Assembly: GCA_022539475.1 (NCBI GenBank)
Contig: VCMS01000228.1
Span: forward strand, 70,816 to 134,815
Direction of reading: 5' to 3'
From: Gracilaria domingensis
Lineage: Eukaryota; Rhodophyta; Florideophyceae; Gracilariales; Gracilariaceae
Length of the DNA: 64,000 nucleotides
Positions 41,274 to 51,445 of the stretch are shown here, in pieces. The notes beneath the pieces are model-generated. The model did no database searches. It was not told the DNA's origin and saw nothing but the letters and a program-made list of their open reading frames with translations. How positions within the stretch are numbered: position 1 is the stretch's first letter; every line of letters begins with the position of its first letter. The position numbers and the translations under genes were made by a program.

Positions 41274-41678
41274 CTACTGAACGTTTCTGTTGAAAGAACG
41301 TTCTCTCACGAGGAAGGCCAAGACCTTTTCAGGCCCTTTTCTAATCAGCGTACTAACAGCTACACTCTGTCTATCACGTACAGCAGGCAAACATAAGCGT
41401 CGAGAGAAGGTTCTCCTTCGGCACCTCAAAATATAATGCTCAGCTGTATTCAATACTCCAGGCCCTGGGCCCAGGGCTGTAACTGCAAACCAGCCGCTTG
41501 CCTTGTACATAATTACCACGGTACCCAAAGGGTGCAAATATGGTAAATGTCCAAACGCAAAGCTGTACCAACATAAATTCCGCTTCTCTGTAGTGACAGA
41601 ACTCCCAAGCTCTTGTGGTAGTACTTTTAGAAAAGCCTTGTTTCGTTGTGATCTCTTGTCCCCCATATTTTGAGACAT
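41274..41678 (-). pseudogene. third relic of the same retroelement C-terminal region
   Basis: The minus-strand frame contains TAEHYILRC ... SRRLCLP ... VLAFLVRERSF, which parallels CEHVILRC ... SRRDLF ... FLAFSKKEHF of the neighbouring relic. The remainder is not recognised. Confidence 0.4.
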
Positions 41679-41784
41679 TCCGAAACCTGCATTTCACGCC
41701 CCCTTCTCTCCATAAAGACGCCAGAAATTATGATGGCTCCAGTTGTTGGCCTTCCTAAAGAGAGAAAGCTTTCTCTGAAAGCTT

Positions 41785-41840
41785 TACTGTAGTTTAGAAT
41801 ACGAAACTACCGTCCAAAATAAAGATAAAGAAGAAGAAAA
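41785..41840. repeat. short interspersed repeat, inverted copy at about 46358-46412
   Basis: The reverse complement of this stretch (TTTATTTTGGAC-GTAGTTTC ... TAAACTACAGTA) matches 46366-46410 with few changes. It is flanked by a small palindrome (GAGAAAGCTTTCTC, 41762-41775). Probably part of the repeat family filling this zone. From 41841 to 42658 no gene is recognised. Confidence 0.5.
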
Positions 41841-42658
41841 GTGAGTTTCTTTTGAATCTTTACTTTAACTCAGTAATTAGAGGATGTTCTCCGCTTTAAA
41901 GAAGACGGTACAGTGCTCTCCCAGCACGGAAGAAGAGGACCTAATTTTGCTTCTAGATTAAGTGATTAGATCACATAGGCTTCGAGCTAATCAGCTCTTC
42001 CATCATCGAGCAAGCCTTTTGTAAAAGACAGACCAAATTGCAAAATCCCTTGCGCTCCGCATATTTGTTGACATCGCCTCAAAGGTTGGCCCGCAAGAGG
42101 TGCGCCCCCCAGTGGTTGGCCTCCATAACGTGCGGAGTATGTGTTGACTTTCCGAGCATCCTTTGCTCACTAGGGATCTGAGCTCGAGTAACTTAACTCC
42201 ATCCGTCCAAACTGGTCGGCCCGCCGCAGTACCTCTCTTTCTCCCGCCTGGCTCTATTCAAATCTTATCCCGATATTTACAACTGTTGCACTTTGTTCAC
42301 TCCCTCGCAAAGTTTCTTTATGAGAAACGGTCAGAAAAGAAAACTCATACAGTCATGTATAGAACTGTGAAAGAGCTTCCCTAGCAAACGCTGGACCATA
42401 AATCACATGGTTCTGAGCCAAACGAAGTAGTCGCGATACAGAGGTGTCGATTTCAACTGAACTGTCTGAACTATTCACAGGCAACTCGCATCCCACAATG
42501 TTATGTATTTATATGGGTTTCAAGCCGCTCCAAGATGCTCCTCCTCCTGTGTGTATCGCTCTCGAGAAAAGCAGACTGATTGCTTTTTCGCACAGGAGTT
42601 GCATTCAGGGATACATATCGGTTTTGCTCTATATTCACGAGCGACCAACGCAGGCAGA

Positions 42659-43192
42659 ATGGACAATTTTGGCAACCAAAACAGAGCAATGGCTTCGGAG
42701 CGAGAATGCTATGATGTTATTATTGACGGGTTGGACGTTGGAACTGACTATGAACGCAATAGAGAGTTTCGATTTGAGCGAGTTGAGAGAGCTTTGGAGT
42801 ATTACGAGACTCGCGGGAGAAGAGTGGTCGCTGCCATTCCAGATAATCTTGTACTAACGAGAAACCAAACGTTTCAGCGCGATCAACTAATTGGAGAAGG
42901 ACGTTTGATTGTAATTGAGGGAAGGCGTGAATTCTGCGGGAAACATTACGAGGGTTTGCTCTGGGATCTTTACATATACACTATTTTTAGGAGGAGGTGT
43001 GATCCTCTTGACCCTAATCCCCGAACGGTAACGCAACTTGTCACTAACAACAGATTCAGAGGCATTGAGAGAACCGGCAATGCGCCGGCACAATATATGA
43101 GAGAAATGCGCGAGCACTTTATTATACCGTATATTTTTAGAGGAGACGATTTTGTGCCGAGACCTCGCTGCCAGTGTCAATCAAATGACTAA
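42659..43192 (+). CDS. Regnase-like NYN/PIN-fold ribonuclease domain protein
   Basis: 177 aa from ATG 42659; the frame is open upstream to 42503, but that part looks non-coding. It resembles the NYN domain of the ZC3H12A (Regnase) family: DVIIDGLDVG (family IDGSNVA), ALEYYETRGRRVVAAIPDN, DQLIGEGRLIVIEGRR, HYEGLLWDLYIY, VTQLVTNNRFRG (family VSNDTYRDL), and IIPYIFRGDDFVPRP (family MYSFVNDKFMPP). The first Asp is kept, but the motif Asn is Asp and the late Asp of the family ND pair reads Asn. Metal binding may therefore differ or be lost. No CCCH zinc finger. It lies alone in a repeat-rich zone. Assignment is by motif pattern only. Confidence 0.65.
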   Translation: MDNFGNQNRAMASERECYDVIIDGLDVGTDYERNREFRFERVERALEYYETRGRRVVAAIPDNLVLTRNQTFQRDQLIGEGRLIVIEGRREFCGKHYEGLLWDLYIYTIFRRRCDPLDPNPRTVTQLVTNNRFRGIERTGNAPAQYMREMREHFIIPYIFRGDDFVPRPRCQCQSND

Positions 43193-44315
43193 CTGTGTGA
43201 TGAATTGCTCATGAAAGCATATCATATGACACTTGGGCACGGGGAGTGACATGCGAGCGCATATGCTCTTTATGGAACTAAAGAGAAGCTATTTCTCAAG
43301 TTCAATACCTGTAGCGGTTAATGTGATTGATCTATTCATGACTTGTGTGTTGCATTGTGCAGACACCCTTTCTGTAGTAAGGATGTGATGTATGGACGCG
43401 CCCCCCACACATTTTCTCTTAACTAAAAGAGACGAAACAAGGTGCTTTCCTCGTCTTGCTCGACAACCTTCAACAGATTCGCAAAAATACATTTTTATGA
43501 ATTGCTGTTGCTTGATATCGTGAGAGAGTAGGTGTAGAAGTTCTACAGTAGGACGCAATGAGCCACTTCTTACTTTCGGGGCTTGGGATTAGGAGCTGAC
43601 TTGAGCGTCTTTGCAGCGTTAGAATAAGGCTCAGCAACAGCGAGAGGTAGAGCACCAGCGTCTCAACTGGCAGAGAGCAGGTCAAACGCATTTCGTTTAG
43701 CAGCCAGTGGCTTCGGGTATTAAAGGGTAGGTGCAAAGAACTTGAGGCACGAAGAAGGTTTGACAGCCTAACTGAAAACAAGTCAGCTGTTGTGAGGCAA
43801 GAGTGACAAATTAGACGCAAACAGAGGTTGTCTGAGTTCAACGTAGAACTGGAGTACATTGACATATCTATCGTGTGTTTCGGAGGCCGATGCCCAAAGC
43901 ATATGATTCCATCTGGTGGGCTGGTAACCGCTAGCACTGGGGGCGTTTGACTCACAGTAGTTGTCCTGCAGAAGAACGGGTTATAGGTACGTGTAGCGTT
44001 CTATCCCTGGTCGGTTACGTTTGAGAGCAATCGCTGGATCCAAGTGACCACGTGGCGTTTCGAAGCGACTCGATAACTCCTGCCGTATTCACGTGACCCG
44101 GCGGATCAACAGACGCCGCAGCCATCCAATAATAATGGAGCAAAATCGAGAGCCACGAGCCGCCGCATTCGGATCCAATCTCGCGCTTCGCTCGCAACCC
44201 GGAGAGCCCATCGCGACGACTGCGCACAACCGTGCGACCTGCCCAAATGCTTACCGGCCTACCGGGAGCAATCAGCCGAGCTACCCTCGGTACTCAGCAA
44301 CGCTGAGTGAGCACC
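43193..44315. other. intergenic region with repeat debris
   Basis: No gene recognised. The part from 44090 belongs to the duplicated segment shared with 40237-40655. A 161-codon minus frame (43470-43955) has no domain. Confidence 0.4.
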
Positions 44316-45980
44316 CTACGATGCCTCAAATCGAGCATGCTGCGCAACACGTCGGCGCTTTGCACGCCCGCCACCCTTTCCGCATCTTCTGCAGCTGATC
44401 AAGATGATGAGGGCAATCACAGCGCAGGCAACTCCTCCAGAAGCTATTCCGGCGATAACAAGTGGCGAGAATGTGAGCGCGTTCGATGCGCTCTCTGTCG
44501 GCGTTGGAGGAGCAGACGCGCTCGGCGATGGTGACGTTGGAATTGTGATTGGCGTCCTCCAAGAAACCGGGAAGCCAAACGATCCCACAACTGTGTGGAA
44601 TTGATTGGTGGTCTCGTTTTTCTCCTTTGCGACATAGTACACTCCGTCACGATCAGCGTTCATTCCGATGGCGGCAATCTCTACCCAGCCATCAACGCCT
44701 ATCAGTTCCAGCTGTTCTGCGTCATATGCTGACACGTTCAGCGGATCCACAGATGCAATGAACGGCGCCAGTATCCCATTGTTCACCGTGTTTTCCGCGA
44801 ATGAACCCGCTGTATACCCAGATATGATCAGACGACCACTTTGATCATCGACAAGCAGCCCAGAGGCGTAATCATGGCTTTTGTCGGCTGACTGCAGTCG
44901 AACAGTGTACTCACCTGGCCCAACATCATCGATGTCCATCTCCGAAAACCCAATGTCGCTTTGATCGAAACCACGAATGATTTTCTTCACGAAAACGTCA
45001 TACCCGTTACGTATGTCTAACCAGGATGATCCGACGGCGAGGAGGCTGCTCCGTAGCATGGGGTGTCTCTGGAAGCCAACTAACTGTTCTCGCGAGTATG
45101 AACGAAGGAGCAAGCTTCCCAGGTTGATGCCAGACCTTGAAAACTTATAGAGATGAAAATTTCCGAAGCTGAACTGACCGACACGTCTCTCAGTTGTCCC
45201 ACCCACGAATATGGGGCTGTCTTCTCCATCTTCAATAACGATACCGATCCCGTGGTCAGCATATTCTGTTCCGAACTGTGCTCCCCACAGCACAGATCCA
45301 TCGACTGCTGAGAATGAAAACAGGATAGCATCGGACAAACCATCCCCTCCTTGCGGGCGCCCTTGAAACAAATTGCCTGTCGTGAACCCCGTAGCGTGGA
45401 TGATGCTATCGTTGGCGGGATCGATTTTCATATGAGTAACTGCTTCTGATGCTATAGAGCCGAGTATCAACGGTCTTGGCCACACCTCGTAGAGTCTGCT
45501 CCCGCTGATATCGTACTTGACAATGAATATGTCAGCCTGGCCTTTGTACGATGTTCCCGGAAACTGACCAAAGGTTCGTCCAGCTGCATAGAGATATTTT
45601 CCATCTTCACTTAGAAGCATTGTTTGCAGTCTATCTTCATGTGACGTGCCGATGCGGTACACCCATTCTGTTGACTTCGTTCTGCCTAAGACTTTGGCGA
45701 TAAATGCATCTTCCCTTCTGAGACCCTGTGCGAAGGGGAGCCCAAGGTCGCTCTCGGAACCGCGTTGGAACGGAGAAGTATTTCCGCCCACAAATATGCA
45801 ACCATCCTGTCGCACTTCAACATGAACAGGTTCGTCATTACTCAAGGAGAGGTTACCGATATAAGCAAATGAAACAAATGCCTTTGATCCTACTGATGAG
45901 CCGTGTGTTTGAATGTGTTGTACAAAGTTCAGGAGCAGAGCGATGCAGAGGTTTCGTCTTAAAACATATCTCCCTTTCAT
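44316..45980 (-). CDS. type I membrane protein with SBBP-like beta-propeller ectodomain
   Basis: 554 aa from ATG 45980. Residues 1-31 or so are a signal peptide (RRNLCIALLLNFVQ). The ectodomain shows repeats of the type D-A/I-F-I-K-Y ... W ... D ... I-x-G-T-T (IFVGGNTSPF, AFIAKV, IFIVKYDISG, IIHATGFTTG, PIFVGGTTE, LIISGYTAG), as in SBBP propeller proteins. A Pro/Ser-rich stalk (TIPTSPSPSASAPP), one transmembrane helix (SPLVIAGIASGGVACAVIAL) and a short basic tail follow. Likely a cell-surface protein; binding partner unknown. Its 3' part is duplicated at 40237-40655. Confidence 0.8.
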   Translation of the reverse strand: MKGRYVLRRNLCIALLLNFVQHIQTHGSSVGSKAFVSFAYIGNLSLSNDEPVHVEVRQDGCIFVGGNTSPFQRGSESDLGLPFAQGLRREDAFIAKVLGRTKSTEWVYRIGTSHEDRLQTMLLSEDGKYLYAAGRTFGQFPGTSYKGQADIFIVKYDISGSRLYEVWPRPLILGSIASEAVTHMKIDPANDSIIHATGFTTGNLFQGRPQGGDGLSDAILFSFSAVDGSVLWGAQFGTEYADHGIGIVIEDGEDSPIFVGGTTERRVGQFSFGNFHLYKFSRSGINLGSLLLRSYSREQLVGFQRHPMLRSSLLAVGSSWLDIRNGYDVFVKKIIRGFDQSDIGFSEMDIDDVGPGEYTVRLQSADKSHDYASGLLVDDQSGRLIISGYTAGSFAENTVNNGILAPFIASVDPLNVSAYDAEQLELIGVDGWVEIAAIGMNADRDGVYYVAKEKNETTNQFHTVVGSFGFPVSWRTPITIPTSPSPSASAPPTPTESASNALTFSPLVIAGIASGGVACAVIALIILISCRRCGKGGGRAKRRRVAQHARFEAS

Positions 45981-46187
45981 ACCTATGCCAGGCTTCAGCG
46001 CTTAAAGAAGTCTTGTTAGAGCTCGGCTTAGAAGAATCATTGTCATTCACGAATGTATTCTTACCTTCGTGAGTCTTCATCGAAGCTCTAGATGAGGCTC
46101 GTTTTCTTCCTGAAACTTCGGCGAACAAAGGGCAGTACGACGAGAACCCATAGAACTAATATTCGAGATGCCTTGGGCCTCCGAGCG

Positions 46188-46521
46188 CATAAGTTATGCA
46201 ACTTCAAGTTGTGCGAGCTGACAAACCACGGCTGGAAAAAGTGGTGTCAGCAGTGTTCAACAAAAAGTTGCAGCTTGCAACTCAGATTCTGTCATAGTTT
46301 ATCTACTGAAGCATTTCATCGGCTGCGTTAGGAATCAGTGGCTAAGATTGTAAAGCGTTTCTTCTTCTTTATTTTGGACAGTAGTTTCTTATTCCTAAAC
46401 TACAGTAGAGCCTCAGAGGAGGTAAAGCGTTTACTTGCAAGCTAACTCTGGTGGCATCCCTCGTTATGACGATTGTATGAGCGTGTCGAGCGTGATTCTT
46501 TGCAATGTTGTATCTTATCAC
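46188..46521. repeat. interspersed repeat related to 40908-41157
   Basis: Alignable by eye with the retroelement relic at 40908-41157, but without the C-C-H-C part. Contains the copy of the 41785 repeat. No open frame. Confidence 0.45.
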
Positions 46522-48152
46522 GTTTTGAGAAGTTGGGTATTTTGATAGTCTCATATTCTTCTACCAGATAGGGCTTCAAGGAAACAAAAAGATAGCATAC
46601 GAAAGTACTGTAGCCCGGGGCTAGGGAGTAATATATTGTATTGCAATACTATTGCAATAATGCTAGATTATTAAGCACAATAACCTCAGGTAGTAGTGCA
46701 GTAGACAGGCGTATTGTCAAGGCCGTACTTGTGACTAACTATTTGGCTACTTTGAAACTCAGAAGTCATCGCATTTCGCCGTAGTTAGTCACCTTAGTCA
46801 ACAATTTTCTCCTTCCGCCTTCTAGACCAGAGCGAAAATCTCCCTTGCGACTTTAACGAACGCATCGCTCTCGCAACGTAGCAAATTACGCTTCACGGTA
46901 TGTCGAGCTTCACATACACTTGAAAAAGCTCACACCTTCCCGATGTACTAGATAATACACAGTTACGATTGAAGCCTTCCAGTCGATACAGCTCGCTAAA
47001 ACGACTTTTACCTGCAGCGAAAAATATCTAAAAGGCTAATAAAGCCCGTGCAACTAAGTTAAATAGCACAGAATCGACAAGAGCAGTGTATTTATTAGCA
47101 CTTTTCCAGTATAAAAAAGCCTTTTTAAGGTCTTTTTTTGTCCATTTTGTCGCAAATGTTTGCGCATCTGCTTATTGTGGACGCCATTTTTCGTAACCAA
47201 ACGAAACGGCGCCGGTGGGGACAAACCCAAGTAAAACAACACCAGAAATGCCACAGAGTACCAAACTAAGAGGCAAAAAATAGTGCGGTAGCTCACCGAT
47301 TAACACAATAACCCAACAACAACGCTAGAGCAACATAATCTGTTTCACTGTCTACGTTAAAACCAACAAGCAACCAAACAAACCCAGACAAGACAGCTAG
47401 TAAATGTACCGTACGATTCATGTTTGTGAGTCACAAAAAGGCACCAGTAGAATTAAAACCGTCCCTGTGTGCACAGAAGGCAACTGTGAGCGACAAATTA
47501 CAATTGTAATACAAAAAACAAAAAAGAACCGCCCGTAAGAGTAAAAAATGCGCCGAAGAAAAGAGGTTGGTGACAGACAAGCACCAACTGCGCCAAATGA
47601 AAAAAACGATTGCCGAAAGAAAGGCCTGTTCAGTTGCTCGTCGTCTCATGGTTGTTGTGATGGTAGTCTGGGGCGAAGGTAGTAGTAAAAACGACCATGG
47701 GTCACCCTTTATAAAGAAAAATCGTACTTTGAATTCTTCTTCGGTTTCGCATATTTTTCTGTGCGTAACTAACGAAAACCGAGATTCAACCAGCGTGCGA
47801 TCTGAAGACACATGCCATGATTGCCTACACAAAGCCTTTTGCTTTACCAACCATTCCCATCTACACTTTTTCTTGGTGAGGACTACTCTCACTGAGGCCT
47901 TGTCTGCAGGTCACCATCTGGTTCACGAATTATTCATAGATCATTTCCTGCTGTCAATTTCCTACAGCAGAAGAAAACTCAAAACAAGTTCAGTCTGAGA
48001 CCTGTTTTTTGAAGCTTGCTGGCTACGTACACTTTCCACGGAATTTAAACGTGATCCATAGAGCAGTTATTGCGGACGAAAATATAAACGCCTCAGCAGG
48101 AGAAACATATCGCAATTCATGAAAAATCTACCAATCGTTCTCAGTCGAGGTG
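46522..48152. other. AT-rich gene-free region left of the LTR element
   Basis: 1.6 kb with only short frames on both strands (47431-47892 and 47567-47998 are antisense to each other and have no domain). A small palindromic run TATTGCAATACTATTGCAATA lies near 46638. Nothing else recognised. Confidence 0.45.
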
Positions 48153-48157
48153 TTCTC

Positions 48158-49131
48158 TGTACAGCAACGCATTTTGCGTGGTTATCAGGATGATGCGTCT
48201 CATATACTCAGGGGAGTGATACGAGGATGCACTCGAAGAGTTATGAGTTGGACCCAATTTTGGCGGTTACTTTTGGAATGGCTTTCCCACAGTTACCTGT
48301 AATCAGGGTTGCCATTGCTGGCCAATACCGCTAGGTGGACGCGTGTACTACACCACCGTGTGTGTGCATATTACGGGACAATAGGTAGTGCACCTGAGGT
48401 GCCTGACACTGGGCTAGCCACGTGTACGGACCCCCGCGGGTGTGCACCACGTGTACATAGTTAGTTTAGACCTACTTAGGTGAGCTCGACCTCGTCGTCG
48501 CGAGCACCTTTGTAAAGTCAACCCGAGCACTTCTAAGTGAACTCTTTGTCGAGTAGCGCTCTCCTGAGTGGACTCTACACGAGTGAGGCTCTGGCGCCAA
48601 CCGCCTACGTGGGTTATCACTCTCGCGAGTATAGCCACGTCTGGTTACGGTGGTCCTACCCTCTCGGTACCTTTGAAGAACATCTGTCGTTGATGTCGGG
48701 ACCTGAGGGTCGTACCGAGGAGGTATAGGACTAGATTACGAAGTGATCCGACTCTGTATAGAGTTTTGCCGTGTTTACGGAAACCCGTGCATTACCGTTG
48801 GAGGATCTCGCCCCGCTCCGGGCACAGTGCCGAGGAGGCCCTACCCGTCGCGTGTGGGTGTTGTTTGGTTGTTGTTTTCTGTTGCTTTCCCTCTCGGGAC
48901 TACACCTGTCGTTGGTCGTGTTTCATCGTTGCCGATACCACCCCATCTCAGGAGTTTCTCATCGTTTCCTCACCACGTGGCCTATCACCTCTGTAGGTAT
49001 AGCCAGTTGCCACTTCGGCCTTACAACCGAGTTACGGTGGTACAGAGGGCTCTGTCACTGGTCTGCCCTCTCTCACGAGAGCGGACCTTCGGACAGTCTG
49101 GTGGGTTTCACTCTTCCGAGTTTGCCCCACA
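48158..49131 (+). repeat. 5' LTR (974 bp)
   Basis: Begins TGTACAGC and ends CCCCACA. Offset to the 3' LTR is a constant 10,979 bp. Differences seen: C/G at the fourth or fifth base, CCC/CTC near 48287, G/A near 48428, and GG/AT near 48950. Short open frames inside both LTRs are identical copies and are not considered genes. Confidence 0.97.
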
Positions 49132-49134
49132 AAG

Positions 49135-49152
49135 TGGTCTCCCGACTTAGAA
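49135..49152 (+). other. primer-binding site
   Basis: TGGTCTCCCGACTTAGAA, three bases after the 5' LTR. It would pair with a tRNA ending ...TCGGGAGACCA, which is not initiator tRNA-Met. The second element carries the same site with one change at 61164. Confidence 0.75.
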
Positions 49153-49375
49153 CCGTTTTAGGTCACTGTCGTGGAATTGACTTGATTGTTGACGGATCAC
49201 CGTTTTCTGACAACGATCAGGGGACTCTTTAGAGTTTTGGAGGTTGACAACTTTTGAACGTGAACCGCTGACGTGGTGGTTTACCGAGAAGGTTTATTGA
49301 GTTTTCTTGTTCTTTGGGGACTCGTGTACGAGTTTAACTGGATCATCTGGATCAGATTGCCTACTGGTTTCCAGT

Positions 49376-51445
49376 ATGCCGCAACCGCCTCGAGGTTCTC
49401 GAGCTGGTTCAGCGCGGTCGTCAGCTGCGGTTCCACCCGTTGCACTGACGTCCCGGTCTATCCCAGATGAGGCGCAACCTCTTGAGGTCGTACCCCGAAC
49501 CCGGAGAACGCGCTCAGTTACGGAAGCACCTAAGGAAAACGTGGGTTCTGCTCAACACGTCGTTGAGACACCATCCATGGTTAACCCTAACGCTGCTACC
49601 GTAGCCGAGTTGGCTAGGTTGGAATCCCGCTTGGATATTAATCACGCTGCTCACGTGGAACTCCTACAGGATGTTACCTCGTTGAGGACGCAGGTTGATA
49701 ATGCCCAGGTGAGGGATGTCTCAGGAGACTTACGTCTTCTGAGAAGGGACGTGAATTCCATTATGGAAAATCTGGGTACCCCAGACGTCTTCGTCACGGA
49801 GTACCGGGCATTTGTCGAGGAAATGCGCACCGATATCGGTCGAATTCGTTCGCGCTTGGAAACGCTGGAGGATACAATCCGTATGGATGAAGCTGTGGAC
49901 GCACAGGTTCCTCAAGGAAATCCATCTGCGGATGAAGACCATCGTTCGGTGAAGCAGAAACGTCGACACCCAAAACGAGTTCACTATGATTCGGATTCAT
50001 CGCGCTCTGACTCGAGCGGCATGACTGAAGACAGTTCGTCAGATTCATCTGATAGTGATGACAACCGTCATAGGTCACGTTCGACACGGTCGAAAGCGAC
50101 GCAGTCTACTCAGGCAGTGATGAGATCACGCGTGAAAGGACGGCGCCACTTGGGACTCAAAGAGCTAAAGCCGACGGACCCGCTCTACACAAAGCTGTTG
50201 TCGTACCGCTATTATCGGTTGGAGGATGTTACTTCGAATCGCTCCTCGCGAGGAACCGGTAAGGTGAAGGACTACATTCGAAGGTTGAATGTTACCCTTG
50301 AAACAAGGAAGTTCTCGGGGACAGATCCTATCCTTGTCTTGGATTTCCTTGCCAGGTTCGTCCAGGAGGCCGATATACTCGGTATGAGTGAAGCACAGGC
50401 ATATGTGGCACTGCCGTACTTCCTAACAGGGACTGCGGAAGATCAGTACAACTCAGTTCGAGGAACCTCGAGAGCCTCGGAAGGAGGAGTCACGTGTTGG
50501 CCGGAAGCCGTGAACTACCTTCTCAGGTCGTACGCGACTTCCAACGCGATTTACAGCGCTACTCTTGCTGTTCGCGACACTAGACAGAAGAGTGGAGAAT
50601 CTGAAACGGTTTATTCAACGCGGTTGAACAAAGCGTTTCACCGATGTGGTAATGTGTATTCCGCACAGGAGCGGTGTACCATGTTTGTTGATGGTTTGGA
50701 CCCCACCATTCGGTCGTTGGTCGCTCGCCGACGCGAGGAAAAACGCCGAATGACGTACCTAGAGTTGGTTAATTACGCCCAGGCGGAAGGAGAGACGTAT
50801 CGAGCCCGCAACCCGGGGCAGCGCCGCTCGAAAGCGCTACTCGCGGAGAGTTCGTCACCATCGATGTCGGTTTTGCGACGTGAAACCGCTGTCGGTGATG
50901 CTGATAACGTCCACTTCATCGGAAGTAACCCCGATTCTTACGGATCTACGGACCTGCCGTCAACCTCGATTCCGAGCACGGAAGAAGACCCCGCATTGTA
51001 TGCCCAAGGTGTCCGGGTGCCTGCAGCCCCGCTGCCTTACGCTAACAATTCGTCGCGTCTGAACCGTCCAGGGTGGAAGGACACAGCACCACAACGTCGA
51101 GTGGACAATCGCCCTCGCGACAAACCGGCCTCGGTCATATGTTACCAGTGCTACCTTCCAGGTCACGTATCGACGCAGTGCGTATTTCCGCCGTCGCACA
51201 GGCCGAAAATTATTGCGTATTACGACGCCCTCACGCCCGAGGAAAAGGAATCTGTTCCACGAAAGGAATATGATAAGGCCAGAGCTGAACTGGGATTACC
51301 GGTTCCGGTCTATGCTCAGCCCTCCGTTCCGGCACAGGCACCTTCGAACCAGGTTCAAGGCGAAGTACCCACGCATGGGGTTCAGTTAGGCCCCCCGAAC
51401 GGAGTTCACGCACCGAATTCGGTGAGCCCCGTTCAGAAAAACTGA
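49376..51445 (+). CDS. gag: gag polyprotein of the gypsy element
   Basis: 689 aa from ATG 49376. It has a low-complexity start, a predicted coiled coil at about 49600-49890 (LESRLDINHAAHVELLQDV; RSRLETLED), then a Lys/Arg and Ser/Asp-rich stretch (about 49950-50110). The retrotransposon-gag capsid domain spans about 50190-50830: FSGTDPILVLDFLARFVQEA, YFLTGTAEDQY, AVNYLLRSYATSNAI. The CCHC zinc knuckle CYQCYLPGHVSTQC is at 51140-51181. The stop TGA is preceded by AAA AAC. Pol is open in the -1 frame from 51289, giving a 157-nt overlap. Confidence 0.92.
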   Translation: MPQPPRGSRAGSARSSAAVPPVALTSRSIPDEAQPLEVVPRTRRTRSVTEAPKENVGSAQHVVETPSMVNPNAATVAELARLESRLDINHAAHVELLQDVTSLRTQVDNAQVRDVSGDLRLLRRDVNSIMENLGTPDVFVTEYRAFVEEMRTDIGRIRSRLETLEDTIRMDEAVDAQVPQGNPSADEDHRSVKQKRRHPKRVHYDSDSSRSDSSGMTEDSSSDSSDSDDNRHRSRSTRSKATQSTQAVMRSRVKGRRHLGLKELKPTDPLYTKLLSYRYYRLEDVTSNRSSRGTGKVKDYIRRLNVTLETRKFSGTDPILVLDFLARFVQEADILGMSEAQAYVALPYFLTGTAEDQYNSVRGTSRASEGGVTCWPEAVNYLLRSYATSNAIYSATLAVRDTRQKSGESETVYSTRLNKAFHRCGNVYSAQERCTMFVDGLDPTIRSLVARRREEKRRMTYLELVNYAQAEGETYRARNPGQRRSKALLAESSSPSMSVLRRETAVGDADNVHFIGSNPDSYGSTDLPSTSIPSTEEDPALYAQGVRVPAAPLPYANNSSRLNRPGWKDTAPQRRVDNRPRDKPASVICYQCYLPGHVSTQCVFPPSHRPKIIAYYDALTPEEKESVPRKEYDKARAELGLPVPVYAQPSVPAQAPSNQVQGEVPTHGVQLGPPNGVHAPNSVSPVQKN

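Noticed and set aside
47431-47998. Overlapping sense and antisense frames left of the LTR element
   Set aside because: Mutually antisense, AT-rich, without domains.
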